Below, in pieces: positions 32,274 through 41,566 of a stretch of DNA of 64,000 bases. A program made the position numbers and the translations under genes. The notes under the pieces are model-generated. The model was not told the origin of the DNA, ran no database searches, and saw nothing but the letters and a program-made list of their open reading frames with translations. Numbering within the stretch: position 1 is the stretch's first letter; each line of letters starts with the position of its first letter. This DNA is from Parapedobacter defluvii (GTDB lineage Bacteria > Bacteroidota > Bacteroidia > Sphingobacteriales > Sphingobacteriaceae), in contig NZ_BMIK01000001.1 in the NCBI RefSeq assembly GCF_014642075.1, positions 496,001 through 560,000 on the forward strand. The letters are read 5' to 3'.

Positions 32274-35264
32274 ATGAATAGGAGAGATTATCTGAGATCG
32301 TTGGCTATCGGATCGGTGGGCTTTTCCGTTTCGCCTTTTGAATCGCTAACGAAGGGGACGTCACAGGAAAATACGGATACGTTGCCGGCGGGAAAACTGA
32401 AAGGAGACGAAATATACCCTGCGGCTGGATACGGTACAACGACATTTTTGGTAGCCGATGCCGCCGTTATCCGTCGGCTCGAAAATCAATTGCCATCCGG
32501 TTTTATTCCACTTCCGCTTCAAACACTCAATGCAGATGAATTGGTGGGCCGATTGGCCGAGGGAAATGCCTTGGTTTGGTTGGGCGAACCGGGTAACTTA
32601 CCTCCTGCGCTTTCGGTAGGCGGGTATGTGATTTCCGATGATGAGTTAGACATCGGTGTAAAATCAGATAGTCCAATTTTGTGGCCGCACCTGCCATTGA
32701 CCCGAGCAAAGGTCATGGGTGCGTACATTGCTCCGCCAAAGGGAATGCCTTATCACAATGTGGATGAGGAAATCCGGGCAGACTTTTTGCCGATATGGGA
32801 GGCAAAGGATCGGTTTGGAAATGTGGTCGGATATCCGGCGGTATACATGAATTATTTTGCACCGTCCTTGGCGTTGGGCAGATTCGAAGGGTGCGAATGT
32901 TTCTTTTTTTTCGTCCATGAACCGTTAAAGTTAATGGACGAACAACAATGGAAATCCATACTTGATCAGTTGGATCGGAAACGCAGAAGTTTTCTCCAGG
33001 TAACAGATTTTAATACCAATTACACTGCATTTTATAAAAAAGAACGGGTACAGCTCCGTGTGCGCCTTCGCAACCGCAACCAGCGTGCGGTATCCGTCCA
33101 ATTCCGTTTTTCCATACGCTATCCCGATGCTACGGATTTTCAGCCTTTGGGTCTCCTCAGGCGGGTTCCAGAAGGAAGAAGCAGCACCGAAGCGATTTTT
33201 GACTTTGTGCCGAGATTTCAACCCGGGTTATGCGAGGTAAGGCTTGAGGTGCTGCAGGACGTTTCGAAAGCCGAACTACTGGCTGTGGATGGCAATCTGG
33301 AGGTTATCGAAGTCCGGTACCTCGCGTTTAAGCTGGCGGCTGATCAGGTGAATACCTCTGTGAACCACGAAATAGTCGGACCCAGCTTTAAAATCGATGG
33401 CGAGGAGGCCTTTTGGGCAGGAACACACTATTATCCGTCAAGTTCGTGGTGGGAATGGGTATGGCGGGATTACCGCCCGTTGAAGGCCGAGGAAGATCTT
33501 GCAGCAATTCGGAAAGCCGGATATCGCATCATACGGGTGTGGATTAATCCGGTTATCGACGAACAGGTATTGCGCTCGATCGACGTAGCGATCGAACAGG
33601 CGGCGCGGAATGGGATTGTCGTGATCCTGACATTGTTTACCCAATGGGTACGGCAAATGGGATTTCAACGTGACTCGGGCGAACAGGTGTTGTTTGATTT
33701 CAGGCATCCAAGAGATTTTAACCTCATCTCCGTGTCGCTCAGGAACCTCGATTTGCAACGCGAATTTATTTCGATCCTGGCCAGCCGTTGGAAAAATGCA
33801 GGTAACCTCATCTATAATTTGTCCAACGAAGTGTATATCAAGGATCCGGACACCTCTCAGATGGATAAGGAAGTGCAGGACTGGGAGGAAGTGACCATGA
33901 GCCGAGGAACTTTACGAGATTCATTGCTTTATAAGCGGTGGGCGAATGTCATGACGGCGGTGCTAAGAAAAGCCGGATCTGACCAACTGGTTTTACCCGG
34001 TTACGTATTTTCGACCGTGGATGGCGGAGACGTCAACGTAGCCAATGCAGACGCCCCCATGGTACCCTGGCACAACTATTATCCCGCGGAGCATGCCGGG
34101 TTGAAATTGCAGTATCTCGACCCCATTTCTTTCAATAAGCCGATTTTGCTGGAAGAGTTTGGCTATGGTGAATGGAATCCGACGGAGCGATACGACGGAA
34201 CTGCCCACTATGCGTTGGCCGGTGGTGCGGCGGGGGCTGTTTCCTACGAATGGGGACTAAGCTGGCTCTCCAAGGAGTCCTGCTATTGGCCGTTACCGCT
34301 TCGGGAAACACTGGTCGATGATCCGGATCCCAGGTGGTTTGCACCGTTTGCGGATATGGCAAGATTGATGTCCGACAAGGGGGTAGGGATGTGTCCGACG
34401 CCAAGTGGAACGGGCTATGGATCGATTTATCATGGAACGCCATTTCCGGCATCGGCGGCAGTCGCACTGGGTAGACTGGGCTTGTTTGGGGCGGGCTTGC
34501 AACGGGTCGCTGCCCCGGAAACGGCGTATGTAGTGATCCCGAAAGCACAACTTCAGGCCATCAACACCCTAGATGACACATTCCGGAAACTGTGGGAAAA
34601 CCATGTGTTGTTCGGCGTTTGGCAGGAGGATCAGCTGGCATCACTTCCAGACAAGGTACAGGTTTTGATCTGTCCGCATGCACTCGGCCCCGAAGGGACC
34701 GCAGTGATTGAGCGGTTAAGGGCAAGCGGGGTGTCCGTGTTTACGGACGATACATGGGTTTCAAGCCAACTACTGGATCGGGTAACGGTAGAGGCGGGTG
34801 GCGAAGGAATCAGGGTCGTCATGAGGCGGACAGCTAAAGGGATGTTGTTGACTGCGGCAGTGGAGCAGCCGGTAGATCAAGCTGTACTTGCTTATTCATA
34901 TGAGAAGGTGGGAATGGGGTTGACGGATTTCGGTGTCGTGCACCTGACCAAAAGCGGAATACCATTGGTGGAAGGCGCCCGCAAGATCTATATCGGCAAG
35001 CGCCAATTCTGTGATGTCGAAAGTGGCCGTGCCATTTTCGCAACCGAGCAGCCGGATTTATTGAAAGCTGCAACGGTTAAGTTGATGGTGACTCAACCTA
35101 CGCGCATCACATTCCAGCGGACAATTAGTCAACTATGTATTTCAGATGGTTTTGGTCATGAACATCCAATACAAGGTGGTTTCAAAGGGAATGTACTAAC
35201 GGTGGATGATCAGCTGGCTCGATACGTTATCCTCGTCAAGTTTGGAAAAGGGAGGATGGGCTAA
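32274..35264 (+). CDS. Large clan GH-A-like glycoside hydrolase, probably exported
   Basis: A 996-residue protein with a Tat-like N-terminus (MNRRDYLRSLAIGS). Residues about 40-250 resemble a beta-rich or glutamine-amidotransferase-like leader, 250-360 a beta sandwich, and 370-680 a TIM barrel like GH5/GH2/GH39 enzymes. The acid/base candidate is Glu519 in YNLSNEVY and the nucleophile candidate is Glu628 in LLEEFGYGEW, the usual Asn-Glu and Glu pair of clan GH-A retaining enzymes. The C-terminal 280 residues include a Rossmann-like stretch (VQVLICPHALGPEG) and a beta domain. It starts 12 bases after uxuA. Substrate unknown; family number not assigned. Confidence 0.78.
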   Translation: MNRRDYLRSLAIGSVGFSVSPFESLTKGTSQENTDTLPAGKLKGDEIYPAAGYGTTTFLVADAAVIRRLENQLPSGFIPLPLQTLNADELVGRLAEGNALVWLGEPGNLPPALSVGGYVISDDELDIGVKSDSPILWPHLPLTRAKVMGAYIAPPKGMPYHNVDEEIRADFLPIWEAKDRFGNVVGYPAVYMNYFAPSLALGRFEGCECFFFFVHEPLKLMDEQQWKSILDQLDRKRRSFLQVTDFNTNYTAFYKKERVQLRVRLRNRNQRAVSVQFRFSIRYPDATDFQPLGLLRRVPEGRSSTEAIFDFVPRFQPGLCEVRLEVLQDVSKAELLAVDGNLEVIEVRYLAFKLAADQVNTSVNHEIVGPSFKIDGEEAFWAGTHYYPSSSWWEWVWRDYRPLKAEEDLAAIRKAGYRIIRVWINPVIDEQVLRSIDVAIEQAARNGIVVILTLFTQWVRQMGFQRDSGEQVLFDFRHPRDFNLISVSLRNLDLQREFISILASRWKNAGNLIYNLSNEVYIKDPDTSQMDKEVQDWEEVTMSRGTLRDSLLYKRWANVMTAVLRKAGSDQLVLPGYVFSTVDGGDVNVANADAPMVPWHNYYPAEHAGLKLQYLDPISFNKPILLEEFGYGEWNPTERYDGTAHYALAGGAAGAVSYEWGLSWLSKESCYWPLPLRETLVDDPDPRWFAPFADMARLMSDKGVGMCPTPSGTGYGSIYHGTPFPASAAVALGRLGLFGAGLQRVAAPETAYVVIPKAQLQAINTLDDTFRKLWENHVLFGVWQEDQLASLPDKVQVLICPHALGPEGTAVIERLRASGVSVFTDDTWVSSQLLDRVTVEAGGEGIRVVMRRTAKGMLLTAAVEQPVDQAVLAYSYEKVGMGLTDFGVVHLTKSGIPLVEGARKIYIGKRQFCDVESGRAIFATEQPDLLKAATVKLMVTQPTRITFQRTISQLCISDGFGHEHPIQGGFKGNVLTVDDQLARYVILVKFGKGRMG

Positions 35265-35305
35265 AAAAGTAAGAAGAAAAACGTCAGAACGATATACATA
35301 AAAGA

Positions 35306-36613
35306 ATGGGTAGTTATAAAAATTCTGCGATCTTATTGGATCGCGCAAAGCAAGTATTGGCAGGGGGCGTCTCTTCGGAATTCCGGAAATATAATCACCC
35401 CCACGCGATCTTTTATTCCCACGGAAAAGGTAGCCGAATATACGATGTCGACGGGAATGAGTATCTGGATTTTACATTGAGTCAAGGTCCGTTAATCTTG
35501 GGTCATTCCCATCCACACGTGTTAAAATCAGTAGCAGAATATTCGGAAGAAGGGCAGTTGTATGCCGGACAGCATATCCGGGAAGTAGAGTTAGCTGAAA
35601 AATTGAATGCGCTGATTCCTTCGGCTGAGTTGATGAGGTTTTGCCTGGACGGGTCTGAAGCTGTACAGACGGCATTCAGGGTAGCCCGTGCAAAGACAGG
35701 ACGGAAAAAATTTCTACGGTTTGAAGGGCATTACCATGGCTGGTTGGACAATGTGGCCTATGGCATCTCGGCTCCTAATGCGGACGCATTGGGCGACCGC
35801 GAGCAGCCCAATGTGTTTCCGTGGACTGCCGGCCTTCCGGATTCTTCACGGGATGATTTCATCGTATTGCCCTGGAACGATCTGGAATTGGTAGGGCGGG
35901 TACTGGAAAAGCGGCATGAAGAAATCGCGGCAATCATTACGGAGCCCATTATGTGCAACAACGGATGTATTCTGCCAAAAGAAGGCTTTTTATCGGGCTT
36001 ACGCGAGCTATGCAATAAATATGGGGTAACACTCATATTTGACGAGGTAATAACAGGTTTCCGGGTGGGACTGGGTGGGGCACAGTCCTACTATGGGGTG
36101 ACTCCGGATCTGTCAATTTTTGCCAAGGCAATGGGCAGCGGTTATCCAATCAGTGCGATCGTGGGCAAACGCGAATGGATGGAACTTGTGGCAGCAGGAA
36201 AGGTAATCCATGCGGGAACCATGAACGCTGGAAATCCAACAGTCGCTGCTGCGTTGGCAACCATCGAGGTACTCGAACAGGAGATGCCCTATGATCGGAT
36301 GCACCGGTTAGGCAGAAAGCTGATGCAAGGCTTGCAAAGAACTGCAGCGGAAGCTGCTCAGGATCTGTCTGTACAGGGGCTGGGACCGATGTTCGTAACC
36401 TATTTCGGTGTATCGCAGCCGCTGTCGGACTACCGGGATACGTTGGGTACCAACAAAGCGAAGCTGGGCCGTTTTGTAGCGGGACTGCATGATGCGGGTG
36501 TGCGCGTCATCGGCCGCGGACTGTGGTACATCAGCGCTGCACATACCGAGGCAGAGATCAATCAGGCCATTGAGGTAGCCAGCCGGGTGCTTCACGATAT
36601 GAATTCAGCATGA
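35306..36613 (+). CDS. Class III aminotransferase (glutamate-1-semialdehyde aminomutase-like)
   Basis: A 435-residue PLP enzyme of aminotransferase class III. Lys274 in IFAKAMGSGYP is the PLP lysine, with IFDEVITGFR just before it and DGSEAVQTAFRVARA as the phosphate-binding region. The N-terminus resembles glutamate-1-semialdehyde aminomutase, but the setting between a glycosidase and SusCD argues for an amino-sugar or amino-acid-conjugate role instead of tetrapyrrole synthesis. It is probably co-transcribed with the upstream hydrolase and the SusC gene 16 bases downstream. Confidence 0.87.
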   Translation: MGSYKNSAILLDRAKQVLAGGVSSEFRKYNHPHAIFYSHGKGSRIYDVDGNEYLDFTLSQGPLILGHSHPHVLKSVAEYSEEGQLYAGQHIREVELAEKLNALIPSAELMRFCLDGSEAVQTAFRVARAKTGRKKFLRFEGHYHGWLDNVAYGISAPNADALGDREQPNVFPWTAGLPDSSRDDFIVLPWNDLELVGRVLEKRHEEIAAIITEPIMCNNGCILPKEGFLSGLRELCNKYGVTLIFDEVITGFRVGLGGAQSYYGVTPDLSIFAKAMGSGYPISAIVGKREWMELVAAGKVIHAGTMNAGNPTVAAALATIEVLEQEMPYDRMHRLGRKLMQGLQRTAAEAAQDLSVQGLGPMFVTYFGVSQPLSDYRDTLGTNKAKLGRFVAGLHDAGVRVIGRGLWYISAAHTEAEINQAIEVASRVLHDMNSA

Positions 36614-36629
36614 TTAAAATTATGAGCAG

Positions 36630-39600
36630 ATGAATAGGATATTTTTTAGGTTTCGAATCCAGCCACTGGTGCTTATGCTGGTTGTCGCGGCATCGGCGTA
36701 TGTAAAGGGAATGGCGCAGGAAAAAACGGAAGTCCGAGGAGTGGTGCGCGATGCAGAAACCCAGCAGGGAATGGCCGGTGTGACGGTAGCCGCTTCAGGG
36801 GCAACCGTGAAAACGGACAGCATCGGAAGTTATCGAATGGAGGTTGGCCCGAACGCAGTGCTGACATTCAGTTCCGTTGGCTATGAATCCGTTGAAATTC
36901 CGGTCAACAGCCGGCGTGTGGTCGATGTCATGTTGCAGAAATCCACGACAGCATTGGATCAAGTGGTTGTCATTGGTTACGGTACGCAACGCAAATCGGA
37001 TTTGACGGGTTCCGTTGGATCGATCAGTGAAAGGACATTAAAGGAACGTCCAGCATCGTCTGTAAACGAGATGCTCGCTGGTCGTATTTCCGGTGTGCAG
37101 GTGAATGTCAATTCGGGCAGACCTGGAGGGTTTACCAATGTAAGAGTGCGGGGATTCAGCTCCATCAATAGCTCGAATGACCCACTGTATGTCATTGACG
37201 GGGTCATGACCGAAAGCATGGGTTTTATTAATCCGACGGATATCGTATCGATCGAAATCCTGAAAGATGCTTCATCTACTGCAATTTATGGAGCAAGGGG
37301 TGCAAATGGCGTGATTTTGATAACCACGAAGCGGGGTAAATCGGGATTCAGCGAAGTGAACTATAATGTTGATGTCAGCACGCCGACTCTTGGCCCTAAT
37401 ATGCCGAAATACCTGAACGCCAGGGAATATTTGCAGGTGGAGGATATCGCTTACCGAAATATCGAGAAATACGACCCTGTCGGTTGGGCCGACGGCAAAT
37501 ACGAGCTCAGGAATCCGGCACTGAACCGGACCGATCCCAGGCTTTTCGACAGTGAGGGAAATCCGTTGTATGACACCGATTGGATGGACGAAGCCACTCA
37601 GCACCGAATCTCTCAAAACCATCAACTGGGAATTACCGGAGGGTCAGATAGCAGATCCTATGCGGTTTCCCTGGGTTACCGCGATGACCAGGGGCTTATT
37701 AAAACATCTTATATGAAACGGTATAACGGCCGCTTAACATTTGACGATCAAGTCAGGGATTGGTTGAAGGTTGGCGGTACGCTGACGTATAACTACCAAA
37801 CGGAAAACAGGGTAGATCAAGATTATCTTCCGATCCGGATGATTGCAGAAGGCTTGCCGTTTTTGCCCGTGAAATATCCCGATGGCTCGTGGAGCGCAAA
37901 CAGAGACTATCCATATGCAGAAGCAAGCTTGAACCCCATCCAGTACCTTTATGAACGCAAGTATATATTGAATACGCAGACAGCATTGGGTAATATCTAT
38001 TCCAACATTCGTCTCTTTGAGGGATTGGAGATGCGCACGGAATTGGGTACTTCCAATATCACTCAGGAAATCAACACGTCGGTGAGCCGCGGACTTTCTA
38101 TCATGGGAGAACAGGGGTCGGCGTCGGTAAACAATGGGCGCACGAATTTCTGGTCACTCGATCATTACTTTACCTATAACAACAGCTTGTCCGATGTCCA
38201 TTCCATCAATGCGATGCTTGGAATGTCCTGGCAGGAATCCAGCGCTTTCGGAATCAATGTGAGTGTACAGAATTTTCCAAGCGACTACTTTGGGTTTAAC
38301 AACATCGGTGCCGGCAGCAATAACCCGATATACGGTTCGGGCGCATCCCGGTTTTCCTTCAACTCCTATTTTGGGCGTGTAAACTACAGTATGTTTAACA
38401 AATATTTGCTGACGGTAACCGGACGAATTGATGGCTCGTCGAAATTTGGAGACAATTATAAATATGCATTTTTCCCCTCGGCCGCACTGGCCTGGCGGGT
38501 GTCTGACGAGCCGTTTTTGCGCCAAAACGAGGTAGTCTCTAATTTGAAATTGCGCATGAGTTACGGGGTAACGGGAAATTCCGAAATCCCGCCCTATTCT
38601 TCTTTATCACTCCTGAACTCCGGCTACATAGCCGTGCTGGGAGACCAGCGTGTGGGCGGCACCGGAATTGGCAGATTGGCTAATCCGGATCTGCGTTGGG
38701 AGAAAACGGCGCAAAGCGATGTGGGCGTGGAGCTAGGTCTTTTCAATAACCGGATCGCCATTGAAGGAGACCTCTATTACCGGAAAACGACCGACATGCT
38801 GCTGGACGCACCCGTTCCCCGAAGCAGCGGCTATGCCACGATACGGCGAAATGTGGGATCCATGGAAAACAAAGGGATAGAGCTTACAGTAAATTCACGC
38901 AACATTGAAAGCAATGCGTTTTCGTGGAAGACCACGTTCAACATCTCCATGAATAGAAACAAGGTGCTTTCACTGGCTACACCTTCCGATATCATTGGTG
39001 TCGGTGGCGTGGTGTTCATTAATCCGACGAATATCATCCGGGAAGGGGCCCCGGTGGGATCGTTTTACGGACTGATCAGAGAAGGGATATGGAGTGAGGC
39101 AGAACGTGAGGAGGCTGCAAAATTTGCGAGTTACCGTAATGGCTTGCCCATTCTGCCCGGAGATATAAAATACCGTGACGTCAACGGAGACTATGCAATA
39201 ACCGATGCAGACCGGATGATTATCGGAAATGGCAGCCCGGATGGTTGGGGAGCATTGGTCAACGAATTTACATACCGGAATTGGGGGCTCACGGTAGATC
39301 TTCAATATGCCTATGGAAATGATGTCTTTGAGTTGAGCATGGGATCCAGCGAAGACCGGGTGGCACTGGCTAATAGTTACCGGACTGTGCTCAATGCCTG
39401 GACCCCGGAAAATCAGCACTCAATCATCCCCGAATTACGGGATACGCGTGCGGGATATGTCATTAATGAAGACACGCATTGGCTAAAAGACGGTTCATTT
39501 GTTCGGGGACGGAACCTGGCATTGAGTTATACCCTGCCGAGTGGCATGACACAGCGTTGGGGCGTCAATCAATTGCGCGTATACGCGTCGCTCCAGAACT

Positions 39601-39746
39601 TTTTCCTGATTGTCAGCGATGAGGTAAATGGCGATCCGGAAACAGTGGGGACGGGATTTGGTGCCGGAGCATTTTCACAAGGGTTGACTTATCACGCGTA
39701 CCCCAAGCCAACATTGTATATGTTGGGCGTAAATGTTAGTTTTTGA
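36630..39746 (+). CDS. SusC/RagA-family TonB-dependent transporter
   Basis: A 1038-residue outer-membrane transporter. After a signal peptide (cleavage near KGMAQ) come a carboxypeptidase-like regulatory domain (about residues 30-110, EVRGVVRDAETQQGMAGV), a TonB box and plug (about 115-240, VVVIGYGTQRKSDLTGSV and VIDGVMT, then ILKDASSTAIYGARGANGVILITTKRG) and a 22-strand barrel. There is no N-terminal STN domain, so no sigma/anti-sigma signalling is expected from it. It binds glycans or glycosides together with the SusD protein that follows and overlaps. Confidence 0.95.
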   Translation: MNRIFFRFRIQPLVLMLVVAASAYVKGMAQEKTEVRGVVRDAETQQGMAGVTVAASGATVKTDSIGSYRMEVGPNAVLTFSSVGYESVEIPVNSRRVVDVMLQKSTTALDQVVVIGYGTQRKSDLTGSVGSISERTLKERPASSVNEMLAGRISGVQVNVNSGRPGGFTNVRVRGFSSINSSNDPLYVIDGVMTESMGFINPTDIVSIEILKDASSTAIYGARGANGVILITTKRGKSGFSEVNYNVDVSTPTLGPNMPKYLNAREYLQVEDIAYRNIEKYDPVGWADGKYELRNPALNRTDPRLFDSEGNPLYDTDWMDEATQHRISQNHQLGITGGSDSRSYAVSLGYRDDQGLIKTSYMKRYNGRLTFDDQVRDWLKVGGTLTYNYQTENRVDQDYLPIRMIAEGLPFLPVKYPDGSWSANRDYPYAEASLNPIQYLYERKYILNTQTALGNIYSNIRLFEGLEMRTELGTSNITQEINTSVSRGLSIMGEQGSASVNNGRTNFWSLDHYFTYNNSLSDVHSINAMLGMSWQESSAFGINVSVQNFPSDYFGFNNIGAGSNNPIYGSGASRFSFNSYFGRVNYSMFNKYLLTVTGRIDGSSKFGDNYKYAFFPSAALAWRVSDEPFLRQNEVVSNLKLRMSYGVTGNSEIPPYSSLSLLNSGYIAVLGDQRVGGTGIGRLANPDLRWEKTAQSDVGVELGLFNNRIAIEGDLYYRKTTDMLLDAPVPRSSGYATIRRNVGSMENKGIELTVNSRNIESNAFSWKTTFNISMNRNKVLSLATPSDIIGVGGVVFINPTNIIREGAPVGSFYGLIREGIWSEAEREEAAKFASYRNGLPILPGDIKYRDVNGDYAITDADRMIIGNGSPDGWGALVNEFTYRNWGLTVDLQYAYGNDVFELSMGSSEDRVALANSYRTVLNAWTPENQHSIIPELRDTRAGYVINEDTHWLKDGSFVRGRNLALSYTLPSGMTQRWGVNQLRVYASLQNFFLIVSDEVNGDPETVGTGFGAGAFSQGLTYHAYPKPTLYMLGVNVSF

Positions 39747-39757
39747 TTTTTAAGGAG

Positions 39758-41329
39758 ATGAGGATATTTGCTATGAAGTTTTTTTCATCAAGGTCTACGG
39801 TAATCGCTGTATTAACCGTTTGCTGCGGACTATCCATATGGGGATGCTCGGGTTTTCTCAAGGAAGTCGATCCGACAAATTTAACCAAAGAAAGCTTTTT
39901 CACGATTCCGGAACATGCCGAGTCTGCAATTGCCGCTGTCTATGCAGATACGCGCTTTATCGGTGATTATGCGGGATCATTTTCTGCGAACTGGCAGCTG
40001 CTGGAAGCACTGACGGGGACATCAACAACGGAAAGTGCGGAGAATGCCAGCCTAAACAATCTGTATTCGTTGGTACACGATGGTAACAACAGGCATATCG
40101 TTAACTGGTGGAATGGACTGTACCGCGTAATAGCGCAGGCTAATCTCGTTATTGAGAATGTGCCCAACATCAGTCCGATGGATGAAGAACAACGGTCTAA
40201 GATCATGGGGGAAGCTTATTTCCTGAGAGCCTGGGCCTATTTTTATGCAGTACGGCTGTGGGGAGATATTCCATTGATTACTAAACCCCAAAATGCCGGT
40301 TCGGATGATTTCTTTCCCCAAAGAACCTCAATTGAAGAAGTTTACGCGCTGATCGTCAATGATCTGGTTAATGCAGAATCTGCAGGGCTACCCTGGATGG
40401 ACAAATCAGGGCGTGTCTCATTGGCTGCGGTAAAATCCCAATTGGCCATGGTGTATTTGACCATGGCGGGATACCCGTTAAATAAAGGCAACGCATACTA
40501 TCAATTGGCGGCTGAAAAATCCGGAGAAGTCATTACATACGCACGCGCAAACCCGGGTATTTTGAACCTGTTTGGCGACTACTCGGCATTTAGGGATCCA
40601 TCCAGAAAAAACGAGCTTGAGCAGATTTTTATGATCCAATTCCATGGTAGCATTGTACCTAATATGCAGGGGCTTTTCACCCGACCGAATTTTAAACCGG
40701 TGTCTGTCACGAATACAGGGGTTGGCACCACCGTTCCGACACTGGACTTCTACAATTCGTTTGCGGACGATGACCTCCGGAAGAAAGACAAAACGGGGTT
40801 TTTCTATACGAGCTACTATACCAATGGGTCCGGTGCGCTATTCAGCTTGGGCGGTCCTTACATTTTCAAGTTTTTTAATACCATTGCAAATGGCGCACCG
40901 GGTCAAACAGGTACAGGGGTAGATGACCTGAATATTCATCAGATCCGCTTTGCCGAGGTGTTACTGGTGTTTGCTGAGGCAACAAATGAAAGTACCGGAA
41001 TATCGGACGATGCGTATGAAGCACTGACGCGCATTCGAACCCGGGCTGGCCTGACGACTGCCGCACGGAACTCATTTAGCAAGGAAACCTTTCGGGAAGC
41101 CATCTGGAAAGAACGGTGGCATGAGTTATGTTATGAGGGGATTACCTGGTTTGATATGGTGAGGCTTCGAAAAGTTTACAATGAACGGACGGACAGGTTT
41201 GATGATTTTGTCGGACATGTCAACCTGAGTTCTAATCAGACCCTCAAAGACCGGCACCTGCTGCTACCGCTGCCCACGCTGGAAATGTCTGATAATCCAA
41301 ACTTGAGACCCCAAAACCCGGGTTACTGA
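39758..41329 (+). CDS. SusD/RagB-family lipoprotein
   Basis: A SusD-family surface lipoprotein of about 523 residues. The start is uncertain: an AAGGAG directly abuts the ATG at 39758 and stands 15 bases from an in-frame ATG at 39773, while a TTG at 39743 overlaps the SusC stop. All give a lipoprotein signal ending in LSIWGCSG. Conserved TPR-like segments (AYFLRAWAYFYAVRLWGDIPLI) and the C-terminal YEGITWFDMVRL and LPLPTLEM...NP blocks are typical. It caps the SusC barrel and selects the ligand. A strong terminator follows 23 bases after the stop. Confidence 0.93.
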   Translation: MRIFAMKFFSSRSTVIAVLTVCCGLSIWGCSGFLKEVDPTNLTKESFFTIPEHAESAIAAVYADTRFIGDYAGSFSANWQLLEALTGTSTTESAENASLNNLYSLVHDGNNRHIVNWWNGLYRVIAQANLVIENVPNISPMDEEQRSKIMGEAYFLRAWAYFYAVRLWGDIPLITKPQNAGSDDFFPQRTSIEEVYALIVNDLVNAESAGLPWMDKSGRVSLAAVKSQLAMVYLTMAGYPLNKGNAYYQLAAEKSGEVITYARANPGILNLFGDYSAFRDPSRKNELEQIFMIQFHGSIVPNMQGLFTRPNFKPVSVTNTGVGTTVPTLDFYNSFADDDLRKKDKTGFFYTSYYTNGSGALFSLGGPYIFKFFNTIANGAPGQTGTGVDDLNIHQIRFAEVLLVFAEATNESTGISDDAYEALTRIRTRAGLTTAARNSFSKETFREAIWKERWHELCYEGITWFDMVRLRKVYNERTDRFDDFVGHVNLSSNQTLKDRHLLLPLPTLEMSDNPNLRPQNPGY

Positions 41330-41352
41330 TTTTGCTGGATAATTCGGCCATG

Positions 41353-41388
41353 AAAAAGCCTGTTTGGTATTCACCGAACGGGCTTTTT
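41353..41388 (+). terminator. Intrinsic terminator after the first SusCD pair
   Basis: Arms 41353-41368 and 41373-41388 pair over 16 bp (AAAAAGCC...GGCTTTTT with two G-U pairs) around a four-base loop, ending in a T-run. It should separate the upstream operon from the second SusCD operon. Confidence 0.85.
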
Positions 41389-41496
41389 CAATGTGTTTTT
41401 ACCTTAGTAAGACGCCGTTTTTGTCCATAAAAAAGGATAGGTAATAGTGATATAGTTTCTGTTAACCCTGTCATATTTAAATGATTGGTGGTGATG

Positions 41497-41504
41497 TAAA
41501 TTTG
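41497..41504 (+). promoter_or_regulatory. -7 promoter box TAAATTTG of the second SusCD operon
   Basis: Exact TAnnTTTG match in the 178-bp gap between the terminator and SusC, predicting a leader of about 57 bases. A -33 TTG at normal spacing is not evident. Confidence 0.5.
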
Positions 41505-41566
41505 TTGTGATCAGCTTGTGACACTTTTGGATGTGTGAACACAAGAATAACTAACCTAATAAAAAT

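Noticed and set aside
35306-36613. Calling the aminotransferase hemL
   Set aside because: The sequence is GSA-aminomutase-like, but the sugar-cluster setting makes a heme role doubtful, so no symbol is given.
39743-39757. TTG start for the first SusD gene
   Set aside because: It would overlap the SusC stop and only add residues before an already complete lipoprotein signal; an ATG with AAGGAG nearby is available.
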